From an uncultured Finegoldia sp. (GTDB taxonomy: Bacteria; Bacillota; Clostridia; Tissierellales; Peptoniphilaceae), in contig NZ_CAAFUQ010000074.1 in assembly GCF_900766215.1 (NCBI RefSeq), positions 1 to 16,196 on the forward strand: a stretch of DNA of 16,196 nucleotides. Direction: 5' to 3'. Every line of letters starts with the position of its first letter. Position 1 is the first letter of the stretch. The notes beneath the pieces were generated by a model. The model did not search any database. It was not told the origin of the DNA and worked only from the letters and a program-made list of their open reading frames with translations. The position numbers were made by a program, and so were the translations under genes. Shown here in pieces: positions 1-6,138 of the stretch.

Positions 1-74
1 TCTCGACCACCCGAATTACCTGATAAGTATTCCTTCACTAGTTTAATTTTAAATTCTTTTGTGTATTTTGGCAT
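1..74 (-). CDS. Transposase OrfA-like N-terminus (partial)
   Basis: The minus-strand frame starts with ATG at 74-72 and runs off the window after 24 codons. Its product begins MPKYTKEFKIKLVKEYLSG and continues N-S-G-G-R. A start of the form 'K-Y-(S/T)-x-E-F-K-x-x-(L/A)-V-x-x-Y' is typical of the helix-turn-helix OrfA protein of IS3-family elements, which binds the element ends. A purine-rich ribosome binding site (GGAGGGG on the minus strand, about positions 82-88) precedes the ATG at good spacing. Only the first helix region is visible, so neither the catalytic DDE domain nor the programmed frameshift can be assessed. Confidence 0.6.
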   Translation of the reverse strand, partial: MPKYTKEFKIKLVKEYLSGNSGGR

Positions 75-133
75 ACAAAAACCCCTCCATCCGTATTCCG
101 GATTTTGGGGTTCAGGTCATAGGCTAGTGGTCA
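1..133 (-). mobile_element. Partial IS3-family-like insertion sequence, 5' end
   Basis: Read on the minus strand, the first 133 bases look like the left end of an insertion sequence. The outer tip begins TGACCACTAG at 133, followed by about 60 bases of leader and then the start of a transposase reading frame. The element continues beyond the left window edge, so its other end, target duplication and full transposase cannot be checked. The IS3 assignment rests on the first residues of the encoded protein and on the compact leader, so it is an inference. The tip lies about 30 bp from the -10 box of murE, which means the insertion may have replaced the native upstream region of that gene. Confidence 0.6.
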
Positions 134-165
134 GTTTTTGTTTTTTATTATGTAGCCCGATGTTA

Positions 166-171
166 TATAAT
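166..171 (+). promoter_or_regulatory. Probable -10 box for murE
   Basis: A perfect TATAAT lies 31 bp upstream of the murE start. No good -35 is seen at 16-18 bp; the nearest T-rich stretch (135-148) is poor. The upstream boundary of this promoter is only about 30 bp from the insertion-sequence tip, so any -35 activity would come from the junction region. Confidence 0.45.
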
Positions 172-202
172 AATATATAAATGAAAACCAAAGGGGAAAA
201 AT

Positions 203-1639
203 ATGAACTTAACTGATATATTAGATAAAATTGATTATATAGATTATACAAAAAACAACGACGACGAGATTACAAATGTGACAAATGACTCCAGGAAAAT
301 CGAAAAAGGTGGAGTGTTTGTGGCGATTTCAGGGATGGAATTTGATGGACACAAATTTATCGACAAGGCGATTGAGAACGGCGCAAACACGATTGTGGTT
401 ACACAAGATACACAAAAAATAGAAGGTATCAACTACATCAAAGTCGAAGATGCAAGGATAGCTCTTGCCCAAATTTCAAATGTGGTGTGTGATTTTCCAT
501 CAAAGAAGCTTCGCGTGATAGGAGTCACTGGAACAAATGGCAAGACTACAACAGCTTCTATGATTAGTCATATTTTGGAAAACTTAAACTCACAATGCAC
601 AAATATCGGCACGAATGGAACTTTTATCGCGAAAGAAAAATACGAAACGCCAAACACGACTCCAGAAATTTGCGAAATCGACAAGATTTTGAAGCTTTCG
701 GTGGACAAAAAAATCGATAACGCTGTTGTGGAATGTTCAAGTCATGGATTGTATTTGCATAGACTAGACGGGATAGAGTTTGATGTAGCTGTGTTTAACA
801 ATTTATCGATAGAGCATATGGATTTTCACAAAAATATGGAGAATTATTTCGATGCGAAGATGATTTTGTTCGAAAATGCTAAGAAAAAAATCGTGAACGT
901 AGATGATGAATACGGAAGAAAAGCAAAGGGAAGGTTTGAAGAAGCATATACATTCTCTCTTGAAGATGAATCCGATTTTAAGGCTGAAAATGTAGAATTG
1001 ATTGATGGAAAGATGCATTTTGAACTCAAAAAAGTGAAATTCGTACTCAACAGATTTGCTATGTTTGATGTGTACAATGCGGTGGCTGCGATTGCTGCGG
1101 TGAATTTATTGGGATATGAACTTAAAGATATAGCCAAAGCGTTGGAAAGTTTTACAGGCGTTGAAGCGAGGTTTGAATTCGTGAAAAATGACATGGGAAT
1201 AAATATTGTCATTGATTTTGCACACACTCCAAAAGCTTTTGAAAATATCTACAAATCTGTGCCAAACGACAAACGAAAAATCGCAGTTTATGGGATGAGT
1301 GGCGACAGAACTTGCGAAATCAGACACGAGGTCGGAAAGATTTCCGCTGAAAACAACGTGTTCTCAGTGGTTACAACTGACGATCCAAAATTCGACACAT
1401 ACGAAAACATTGCAGATGACATCGTAAAAGGGATTGAAGAAGAAAACGGTGAGTTTGTAAGAATCAAGGACAGGAAATCTGCCATTAAACATGCGATAGA
1501 AATGGCAAATGAGGGAGATTTTGTCTTACTTTTGGGAAAAGGACAAGAAAATTTCATCAAGCTCAAAGGAAATGAAAAGACACCTTATTCTGAAAAAGAA
1601 ACAGTCAACGAAGTGTTGGATGAATTAAAGAATAAATAA
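203..1639 (+). CDS. murE: UDP-N-acetylmuramyl-tripeptide synthetase (MurE)
   Basis: This is a cytoplasmic Mur ligase that adds the third stem-peptide residue to UDP-MurNAc-L-Ala-D-Glu, using ATP, in peptidoglycan synthesis. The 478 residues match the usual family size and show three domains. The N-terminal UDP-binding domain has the 'T-x-D-S-R-K-I...G-x-x-F-V-A' pattern near residues 28-45. The central ATPase has the P-loop TGTNGKTT at 109-116 (Lys114) and the 'Y-F-D-A-K-x-x-L-F' stretch whose Lys219 is the expected carbamylated lysine. The C-terminal domain carries 'M-S-G-D-R' and the substrate-selecting motif as D393-D394-P395-K396. Diaminopimelate enzymes normally have D-N-P-R here, so this one may take lysine or another diamino acid; that is inference. 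ATG at 203 follows AAAGGGG at good spacing. No partner genes of the mur/dcw cluster are adjacent, and no clear terminator follows, although a long hairpin repeat begins 36 bp downstream. Confidence 0.93.
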   Translation: MNLTDILDKIDYIDYTKNNDDEITNVTNDSRKIEKGGVFVAISGMEFDGHKFIDKAIENGANTIVVTQDTQKIEGINYIKVEDARIALAQISNVVCDFPSKKLRVIGVTGTNGKTTTASMISHILENLNSQCTNIGTNGTFIAKEKYETPNTTPEICEIDKILKLSVDKKIDNAVVECSSHGLYLHRLDGIEFDVAVFNNLSIEHMDFHKNMENYFDAKMILFENAKKKIVNVDDEYGRKAKGRFEEAYTFSLEDESDFKAENVELIDGKMHFELKKVKFVLNRFAMFDVYNAVAAIAAVNLLGYELKDIAKALESFTGVEARFEFVKNDMGINIVIDFAHTPKAFENIYKSVPNDKRKIAVYGMSGDRTCEIRHEVGKISAENNVFSVVTTDDPKFDTYENIADDIVKGIEEENGEFVRIKDRKSAIKHAIEMANEGDFVLLLGKGQENFIKLKGNEKTPYSEKETVNEVLDELKNK

Positions 1640-1644
1640 GCAGT

Positions 1645-1662
1645 AAAGATACGAACATATCT
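1645..1662 (+). repeat. Small hairpin after murE
   Basis: The arms AAGATA and TATCTT are perfect complements around a six-base loop, directly after the murE stop. There is no T-run, so it is not a canonical terminator. It lies just outside hairpin repeat copy 1, and similar TGAAG-TAT sequence is found at the matching flank of copy 2, so it may be part of the repeat. Confidence 0.35.
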
Positions 1663-1674
1663 TCAATAAAAGCA

Positions 1675-1857
1675 AAAATAGATACCGATACGAACGAATA
1701 TCTAGACTACAAAAATTGATAAATTCATCGCTTGTGAACCTAAAATTGTGAACTCGTGCTAAGTACTCAAACAGCACAATTTTTTAACGGTTCACTTCGC
1801 TTGAATTTAGTGCAATTTTTTTCGTGTGATATTCTAACCGTATCGGTTGTCTATTTT
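1675..1857 (-). repeat. Long hairpin repeat, copy 1 (outer stem type B)
   Basis: This 183-bp non-coding segment folds on itself along almost its whole length. The outer arms are AAAATAGATACCGATACG (1675-1692) and CGTATCGGTTGTCTATTTT (1839-1857), complementary apart from one small bulge. The middle arms are 'aaattcatcgcttgtgaacc' (1721-1740) against 'ggttcacttcgcttgaattt' (about 1789-1808). Near the tip, AAAATTGTG pairs with CACAATTTT. The shared family motif TCTAGACTAC (1701-1710) lies just inside the outer arm. On the minus strand it reads in the same sense as copies 2 and 3. Similarity to copy 3 continues for about 10 bp beyond the right outer arm, so the true unit may be slightly longer than given. 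No reading frame of note lies inside. Confidence 0.8.
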
Positions 1858-1903
1858 ATTTCACTGAAATACAATAATTGTCGTAGGTAGATTCAAAAAA
1901 ATA

Positions 1904-2165
1904 CAAAGCAGATTACCAGTTTTGCTAAGAACTTTGTTTTGTAAAGCCAAAAACATCGTAAAAGAGCGAATCATTCGGAAAAAATTGTTTTAAATTCAAT
2001 CGAAGAAATCCGTCTAAAATTTGACCGCGTAAGCGAAGCGTGCTTCAAATTTTAGGATTTCGAGATTAGAATTTTTCAATTTTTGTAGACAGATGAGCGA
2101 TTTACGAGTTTTTGTGTTTTCTGTACCGTAGTCTAGATATTCGTGCAAACTGGTTTTCTGCTTTG
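1904..2165 (+). repeat. Long hairpin repeat, copy 2 (outer stem type A)
   Basis: This 262-bp non-coding hairpin is in the opposite orientation to copy 1, 46 bp away. The outer arms are AAAGCAGATTACCAGTTTTG (1905-1924) and AAACTGGTTTTCTGCTTT (2147-2164). Further pairing inside includes GAAATCC/GGATTTC and CTAAAATTTGA/TCAAATTTTAG around a G+C-richer tip at about 2025-2043, and an A-rich stretch (about 1979-2000) against its T-rich complement (about 2066-2085). The family motif GTAGTCTAGATATTCG lies at 2129-2144, just inside the right arm. Its inner sequence differs from copies 1 and 3, whereas its outer stem is the same as in copy 3. No gene is visible in it. Confidence 0.78.
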
Positions 2166-2237
2166 TGTATTCTGAAGCTATCTAAGACAATACCTTCTTT
2201 ATTCCCAAAATCATCTATGGGAGAGGCGAGAGAGGTG

Positions 2238-2271
2238 ATTTATAGAAAAAATCTATAAATAACGATTATCA
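2238..2271 (+). promoter_or_regulatory. Inverted repeat and Fur-like half site upstream of the double-cubane protein gene
   Basis: Two elements sit just upstream of the -35 box. The first is a perfect inverted repeat, ATTTATAGA (2238-2246) and TCTATAAAT (2252-2260), around an A5 spacer. The second is ATTATCA at 2265-2271, identical to one half of the Fur 7-1-7 consensus, with a weak other half at 2257-2263. An iron-responsive control of an Fe-S protein would make sense, but only one half site matches well, so this is a hypothesis. Confidence 0.35.
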
Positions 2272-2273
2272 TT

Positions 2274-2302
2274 TTGATATATTATTGATTAAATGATATT
2301 AT
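2274..2302 (+). promoter_or_regulatory. Promoter of the double-cubane protein gene
   Basis: TTGATA (2274-2279) and TATTAT (2297-2302) are separated by exactly 17 bp, and TGA immediately before the -10 gives an extended -10. Transcription would begin near 2309, leaving a very short leader before the start codon at 2321. Confidence 0.65.
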
Positions 2303-2320
2303 TTGTTACGAGGTGATTAA

Positions 2321-3466
2321 ATGGTTGATTTAAAGAAGGAATTACCAGAAGTTTTTAACGATTTTGCAGAAAGTCGTCAAAATGCTTTTTTGAAGGTAAA
2401 AGAAATAAAGGATAAGGATATTCCTGTTATAGGAATTTTTTGTACGTTTTTTCCACAAGAGTTAGCTGTTGCAGCTGGTGCTACTTGTGTTAGTTTGTGT
2501 GCTACAAGTGACGAAACTATTCAAGATGCTGAGAGGGATTTGCCTAAAAACTTATGCCCACTTATCAAATCTTCTTATGGTTTTGCGTTGACTGATAAGT
2601 GTCCGTTCTTCTATTTCTCTGATTTGGTTGTTGGAGAAACTACTTGCGATGGCAAGAAGAAGATGTACGAATATTTGGGAGAATTCAAGCCAGTTCACGT
2701 TATGGAGCTTCCAAACAAGAACACTGAACAAGGTCTTATTTTATGGAAAGAAGAAATCAGAAAAATGATTAAGACTATCGAAGATTTATTCGGCGTTGAA
2801 ATCACTGATGAAAAATTAAGACATGGTATTGAAGTGAAAAACGCTGAGAGATCTGCTATAAAGGACTTCTATTCTATAATGAAGGCTGATGATTTGCCAA
2901 TCACAGGTGGAGAATTGTGGCATGTTTTAAATGGTGTGCAATTTGATTTCGACAAGGAACAAATTCCACAAATGCTTGAAGAATTAAAAGCTAAGGTTAT
3001 GTCTGAACACAAGCATATCAGTGGTAAGCCAAGAATTTTGATTACTGGTTGTCCAATCGGTGGTGCGACTGAAAAAGTTATCGAAGCTGTCGAAAACAAC
3101 GGTGCAGTTGTGGTTAGCTACGAAAACTGTGGTGGAGCTAAGGCTATTGATGAAAATGTCGATGTAGACAATCCAGATATGATTGATGCGATTGCTAGAA
3201 AATACATGAACATCGGATGTGCATGTGTGAGTCCAAACGAAAACAGACTTAAATTATTGGATAAATTAATCGACGAATACAAGGTTGATGGTGTTATCGA
3301 CATGCATTTACAAGCTTGTACTCCATACCAAGTTGAAGGTTTGGCAATTAAGAGATTCTGCAACGATAAGAAGAATGTTCCATACATCGCTGTGGAAACT
3401 GATTATTCAAAATCAGATATCGGACAATTAAATACAAGAATTGGAGCTTTTATTGAAATGTTATAA
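2321..3466 (+). CDS. Double-cubane-cluster / 2-hydroxyacyl-CoA dehydratase-family protein (YjiM-like)
   Basis: This 381-residue protein belongs to the 2-hydroxyacyl-CoA dehydratase D-component superfamily. It closely resembles what I recall of E. coli YjiM and the clostridial double-cubane cluster proteins, with shared stretches such as 'L-C-P-L-I-K-S-S-Y-G', 'F-S-D-L-V-V-G-E-T-T-C-D-G-K-K-K-M', 'I-T-G-C-P-I-G-G' and the C-terminal 'E-T-D-Y-S-x-S-D-I-G-Q-L'. Twelve cysteines are present (41, 56, 60, 79, 94, 109, 244, 270, 300, 302, 333, 347), enough to bind an iron-sulfur cluster. The family's double-cubane members reduce small molecules at very low potential and need an ATP-hydrolysing activator (YjiL/HgdC type). 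No activator is adjacent here, and the natural substrate is unknown. GAGGTGA precedes the ATG at good spacing. The gene is alone between a promoter and a terminator. Confidence 0.88.
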   Translation: MVDLKKELPEVFNDFAESRQNAFLKVKEIKDKDIPVIGIFCTFFPQELAVAAGATCVSLCATSDETIQDAERDLPKNLCPLIKSSYGFALTDKCPFFYFSDLVVGETTCDGKKKMYEYLGEFKPVHVMELPNKNTEQGLILWKEEIRKMIKTIEDLFGVEITDEKLRHGIEVKNAERSAIKDFYSIMKADDLPITGGELWHVLNGVQFDFDKEQIPQMLEELKAKVMSEHKHISGKPRILITGCPIGGATEKVIEAVENNGAVVVSYENCGGAKAIDENVDVDNPDMIDAIARKYMNIGCACVSPNENRLKLLDKLIDEYKVDGVIDMHLQACTPYQVEGLAIKRFCNDKKNVPYIAVETDYSKSDIGQLNTRIGAFIEML

Positions 3467-3483
3467 CAATTTTTAAAAAATTG

Positions 3484-3492
3484 TGGTATAAT
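3484..3492 (+). promoter_or_regulatory. Extended -10 promoter of a possible small RNA
   Basis: TGGTATAAT at 3484-3492 is a perfect extended -10, starting 18 bases after the upstream stop codon. No clear -35 is present. It would start a transcript near 3499 that meets a terminator about 65 bases later. Confidence 0.4.
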
Positions 3493-3498
3493 AGATTC

Positions 3499-3567
3499 AG
3501 CAAAGTCCATACAGGTATTACCTGGAAAATAATCGTCATTGTTTTGAAGTGACGGTTATTTTTTTGT
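3499..3567 (+). ncRNA. Possible ~68-nt small RNA or terminator leader
   Basis: The segment between an extended -10 and a T-run terminator contains a first small hairpin (CAGGTA / TTACCTG, about 3512-3523) and then the terminator stem. Two hairpins on a 68-nt transcript would fit a small RNA. It could equally be just the 3' end of the upstream mRNA with a chance TATAAT. I do not recognise it as a known riboswitch. Confidence 0.3.
3530..3567 (+). terminator. Rho-independent terminator after the double-cubane protein gene
   Basis: AATAATCGTCA pairs with TGACGGTTATT (one G-U pair) around a loop of about 11 bases, and is followed by a run of T. It separates the double-cubane protein gene from the flippase gene. 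Confidence 0.75.
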
Positions 3568-3608
3568 TGGAAATTTTGAAATGTTGTAATAATCTATCTG
3601 GATAGGTG

Positions 3609-3617
3609 TGATACAAT
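3609..3617 (+). promoter_or_regulatory. Extended -10 promoter of the flippase gene
   Basis: TGATACAAT forms an extended -10 about 40 bp upstream of the flippase start. TTGTAA at 3584-3589 is too far (22 bp) to be a normal -35. A small palindrome, CTATC/GATAG (3594-3605), sits in the spacer and could bind a regulator. Confidence 0.4.
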
Positions 3618-3655
3618 ATAGTAAGTATAAATTTTGCACATAGGAGAGGAAAAAC

Positions 3656-5116
3656 TTGGCAAAGCAAAAATCACTTAAATTAAACGCGATGCTTAATTTA
3701 ATCAAAGTTGGGCTGAGCGTTGTGTACCCGTTGATAACTTTTCCTTACGCTACGAGAATTTTGCAAGTAGCAAACATGGGAAAGGTAAGCTACGGGGATT
3801 CAATTATTAAAATATTCATGCTGATTGCATCGCTTGGAATTACCAATTACGCAGTCAGAGAAGGTTCTAAATACAGAGAAGACAGAGTAAAACTCAACCA
3901 ATTTTCGAGGGAAGTTTTCTCCATCAACTTGTTGTCTACGTTGATTTCTTATATTTGTTTGGTAATTTTCTGTATAATTTCTGCGAAAATGCATGACATT
4001 GCAACACTTGTTTTCATTCAAAGTTTGAGTATAATCTTCGCGACACTTGGAGTTGAATGGGTCAACGCAATCCATGAGGATTATTTGTACATTACAATTA
4101 GGAGCATTTTGGTTCAAACGTTGGGAGTTATTTTACTATTTTTCGTAGTAAAAACTCAAGAAGATTATTTAAAATACGCCGGACTTACGGTTTTCGTAAA
4201 TGGTTTGGTGTGCATATCAAATATGTTACACGTTAGAAGATACGTAAGTTTGAAGCCAACACTTAAATTAAATTTGAAAAGACACTTGAAGCCTATCATG
4301 CTATTCTTCTCAAATAGTATCGCAGTTTTGGTGTATGTCAGCGCAGACATGACAATGCTAGGATGGATCTCGGGCGTTTTTTATACAGGACTTTACACTG
4401 TAAGTGTGAGGGTGTATTCCGTTGTAAAACAAATGCTCGGCGCGATTTACATGGTTACAATTCCAAGATTATCCAAGGCTGCGACATTGGATGACAAGAC
4501 AGAATTTAGACATTTGTTGACAGAAATCTCAAGTTTCTTGCTTTTGCTAATGATACCAATGTGCATGGGACTTGGAGTTCTATCCAAAAATATCGTCTAC
4601 ATTCTCTCCGGAGAAAAATTTATGGCAGGAGCACTTTCATTGCAAATCTTATCCGTATCGGTGTTTTTTGCAATAACAGGTGGTGTAATCACAACGTGCA
4701 TGAACGTTCCATTGGGAAAAGAAGCGTTGAATTTGAAAGCGACGACGATATCGGCGTTCGTAAATGTAGGATTAAACCTAATTTTCATACCACTTTGGCA
4801 ACAAAATGGTGCAGCAATGACTACGGCGATCTCCGAATTAGTAGTAGTTCTTGTGTGCTTATTTGAATTCAAAGAAGCAAAGTTCTACTTTGAAATGGAC
4901 AAATTATTCTATACAATGAAATACGCAGTAGCAGGTGCGTTGTGGATACTTTTGACAAAATTTGTAGTTACAAAGTTTATCACACACTACACGCTTAACT
5001 TATTGGCAGTGTTTTTCATCAGCGTCATCGGATACACATTGATATTATTCTTCGGTAAAAATGAAGTATTTATTGAAACATTGAAGAAAACACCACTCAA
5101 AAAATTAGTAAAATAA
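3656..5116 (+). CDS. Polysaccharide/lipid-linked oligosaccharide flippase (Wzx/MVF-like)
   Basis: The 486-residue protein is almost entirely hydrophobic, with about 12-14 membrane segments. It has the family's N-terminal pattern 'N-x-x-x-x-x-x-x-x-x-Y-P-L-I-T-F-P-Y-A-(T/S)-R-I-L' at about residues 13-36, followed by 'G-x-V-x-Y-G-D-S-I'. Proteins of this family flip lipid-linked sugar repeat units across the membrane for capsule, teichoic-acid-like or exopolysaccharide assembly. The start is TTG at 3656, chosen because AGGAGAGG precedes it at proper spacing and no ATG fits. The gene stands alone between its own promoter and terminator. No glycosyltransferase, polymerase or sugar-nucleotide gene is nearby, so the substrate cannot be inferred. 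A membrane transporter of the broader MOP superfamily with another cargo remains possible. Confidence 0.85.
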   Translation: MAKQKSLKLNAMLNLIKVGLSVVYPLITFPYATRILQVANMGKVSYGDSIIKIFMLIASLGITNYAVREGSKYREDRVKLNQFSREVFSINLLSTLISYICLVIFCIISAKMHDIATLVFIQSLSIIFATLGVEWVNAIHEDYLYITIRSILVQTLGVILLFFVVKTQEDYLKYAGLTVFVNGLVCISNMLHVRRYVSLKPTLKLNLKRHLKPIMLFFSNSIAVLVYVSADMTMLGWISGVFYTGLYTVSVRVYSVVKQMLGAIYMVTIPRLSKAATLDDKTEFRHLLTEISSFLLLLMIPMCMGLGVLSKNIVYILSGEKFMAGALSLQILSVSVFFAITGGVITTCMNVPLGKEALNLKATTISAFVNVGLNLIFIPLWQQNGAAMTTAISELVVVLVCLFEFKEAKFYFEMDKLFYTMKYAVAGALWILLTKFVVTKFITHYTLNLLAVFFISVIGYTLILFFGKNEVFIETLKKTPLKKLVK

Positions 5117-5122
5117 ATTATG

Positions 5123-5147
5123 AGAGCATCACGTGATGCTCTTTTTT
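5123..5147 (+). terminator. Rho-independent terminator after the flippase gene
   Basis: The 20-base perfect palindrome AGAGCATCACGTGATGCTCT runs straight into six T residues, seven bases after the stop codon. Confidence 0.9.
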
Positions 5148-5192
5148 GATTGTGACAAAGTCGCAGGACATTTACACTTTACAGGGACATAT

Positions 5193-5255
5193 AAAAATAG
5201 ACACCGATACGAACGAACATCTAGACTACGAACGAAGAAAACCACAAAAACTCGC
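5193..5255 (-). repeat. Single arm of the long hairpin repeat (copy 4, partial)
   Basis: Positions 5193-5211 (AAAAATAGACACCGATACG) match the type B outer arm of copy 1. CTAGACTAC at 5221-5229 is the family motif. The following 'AAAACCACAAAAACTCG...' with 'ATCGCTC' matches the reverse complement of the inner right arm of copy 2 (about 2095-2122). The partner arm is not found on either side, so this is a half element and cannot form the full hairpin. It joins an outer part of one type to an inner part of the other. Confidence 0.65.
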
Positions 5256-5313
5256 GAATCGCTCTTTTGTTTGAACAATGTAATAAAGTGAGATTATAAT
5301 AACAAAGTTTGTG

Positions 5314-5342
5314 TTGAATTTGAAAATTGAATTTTATATAAT
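5314..5342 (+). promoter_or_regulatory. Promoter of the two-component operon
   Basis: TTGAAT (5314-5319) and TATAAT (5337-5342) are separated by 17 bp, giving a near-consensus vegetative promoter with a leader of about 60 bases before the regulator gene. I see no convincing LytTR-type direct repeats directly upstream. Confidence 0.6.
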
Positions 5343-5409
5343 AAAAAAAGAATAACAATGAATCAAGAGTGCAAATTGAGTACATAAAAAACTTATGTTA
5401 GGAGGCACA

Positions 5410-6138
5410 ATGAATATAGCTATCTGTGATGATGATCTTAAACATATAAATTTAATAGAAGATATGATATATGATTTATCTCAAAAATTAGACAATTTTA
5501 AACCTGATATAGATGCTTATTTAAGTGGTGAGGAACTACTTAGATTGATAGATGTGAAAGATTTTCCATCTATTTTATTTATAGATGTTGAAATGCCAGG
5601 ACTTAATGGAATTCAAACGGCTAGAGAACTCAGAAAGCTCTCCGAACAAGTTTTGATAATTTATGTTACAAGTTACGAAACTTATACCTTGGAATCTTTT
5701 GAAGTTAGACCTTTTCGATATTTGTTAAAGCCTATTGATACAAAAAAGTTTGCTAGAGCTTTTTATGATGCTATTGAATACATAAATAATTCCAATAGTT
5801 ATGTATTTTTTAAAAAAGGCAAGGATCACATTCAAATAGATAGTTCGTCTATCATAGCTATATTTTCTGAATCTGGAAGAAAATTAAGGGTGAAAACTAA
5901 CAATGAATTAGATGACGAGGCATTTTATGGAAAAATCAAGAATATAGAAAAAGAACTCAATCCTTTAATTTTTGTTAAGATAAACAGCGGAACCATTATA
6001 AACTTAAAAAAAGTCAAGATTTTAAACGCTCATGAGGTAATAATGATAGATGGATCAATATTACCCATTAGTAAAAACAGAAAGAAAAGTGTCATTGATT
6101 TGTATTCTAATTTTATTTCTAAAGAGGTCGGAATATGA
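5410..6138 (+). CDS. LytTR-family response regulator (AgrA/ComE type)
   Basis: This 242-residue protein has an N-terminal receiver domain (about 1-120). The acidic pocket is D7-D8, the phospho-acceptor is D59 in 'F-I-D-V-E-M-P-G-L-N-G', and the conserved T87 and K107-P108 are present. The C-terminal LytTR DNA-binding domain (about 135-237) contains 'F-V-K-I-N-S-G-T-I-I-N-L-K-K-V' and ends in 'I-L-P-I-S-K-N-R-K-K-S-V'. Such regulators bind paired direct repeats and typically switch on peptide pheromone, bacteriocin or virulence genes. An upstream in-frame ATG at 5395 overlaps the ribosome binding site region, so ATG 5410, preceded by TAGGAGG, is the better start. The stop overlaps the kinase start by four bases (ATGA), showing translational coupling. 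Targets may include the protease/ABC genes downstream. Confidence 0.9.
   Translation: MNIAICDDDLKHINLIEDMIYDLSQKLDNFKPDIDAYLSGEELLRLIDVKDFPSILFIDVEMPGLNGIQTARELRKLSEQVLIIYVTSYETYTLESFEVRPFRYLLKPIDTKKFARAFYDAIEYINNSNSYVFFKKGKDHIQIDSSSIIAIFSESGRKLRVKTNNELDDEAFYGKIKNIEKELNPLIFVKINSGTIINLKKVKILNAHEVIMIDGSILPISKNRKKSVIDLYSNFISKEVGI

Noticed and set aside
844..1227. A 127-codon minus-strand frame inside murE
   Set aside because: It is the antisense shadow of a conserved gene with clear family motifs. Its serine/phenylalanine-rich composition is typical of antisense reading.
1640..2320. CRISPR-like repeats in the gap after murE
   Set aside because: The repeated sequences are two inverted long hairpins, not short direct repeats with regular spacers.
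4561..4866. A 101-codon plus-strand frame inside the flippase gene
   Set aside because: It is out of frame with a well-supported gene, has no family resemblance and no ribosome binding site.
5358..5387. A 9-codon frame (MNQECKLST) in the leader of the response regulator gene, considered as a peptide pheromone or leader peptide
   Set aside because: It is very short, with no good ribosome binding site and no cysteine-thiolactone context or leader. It is probably chance.
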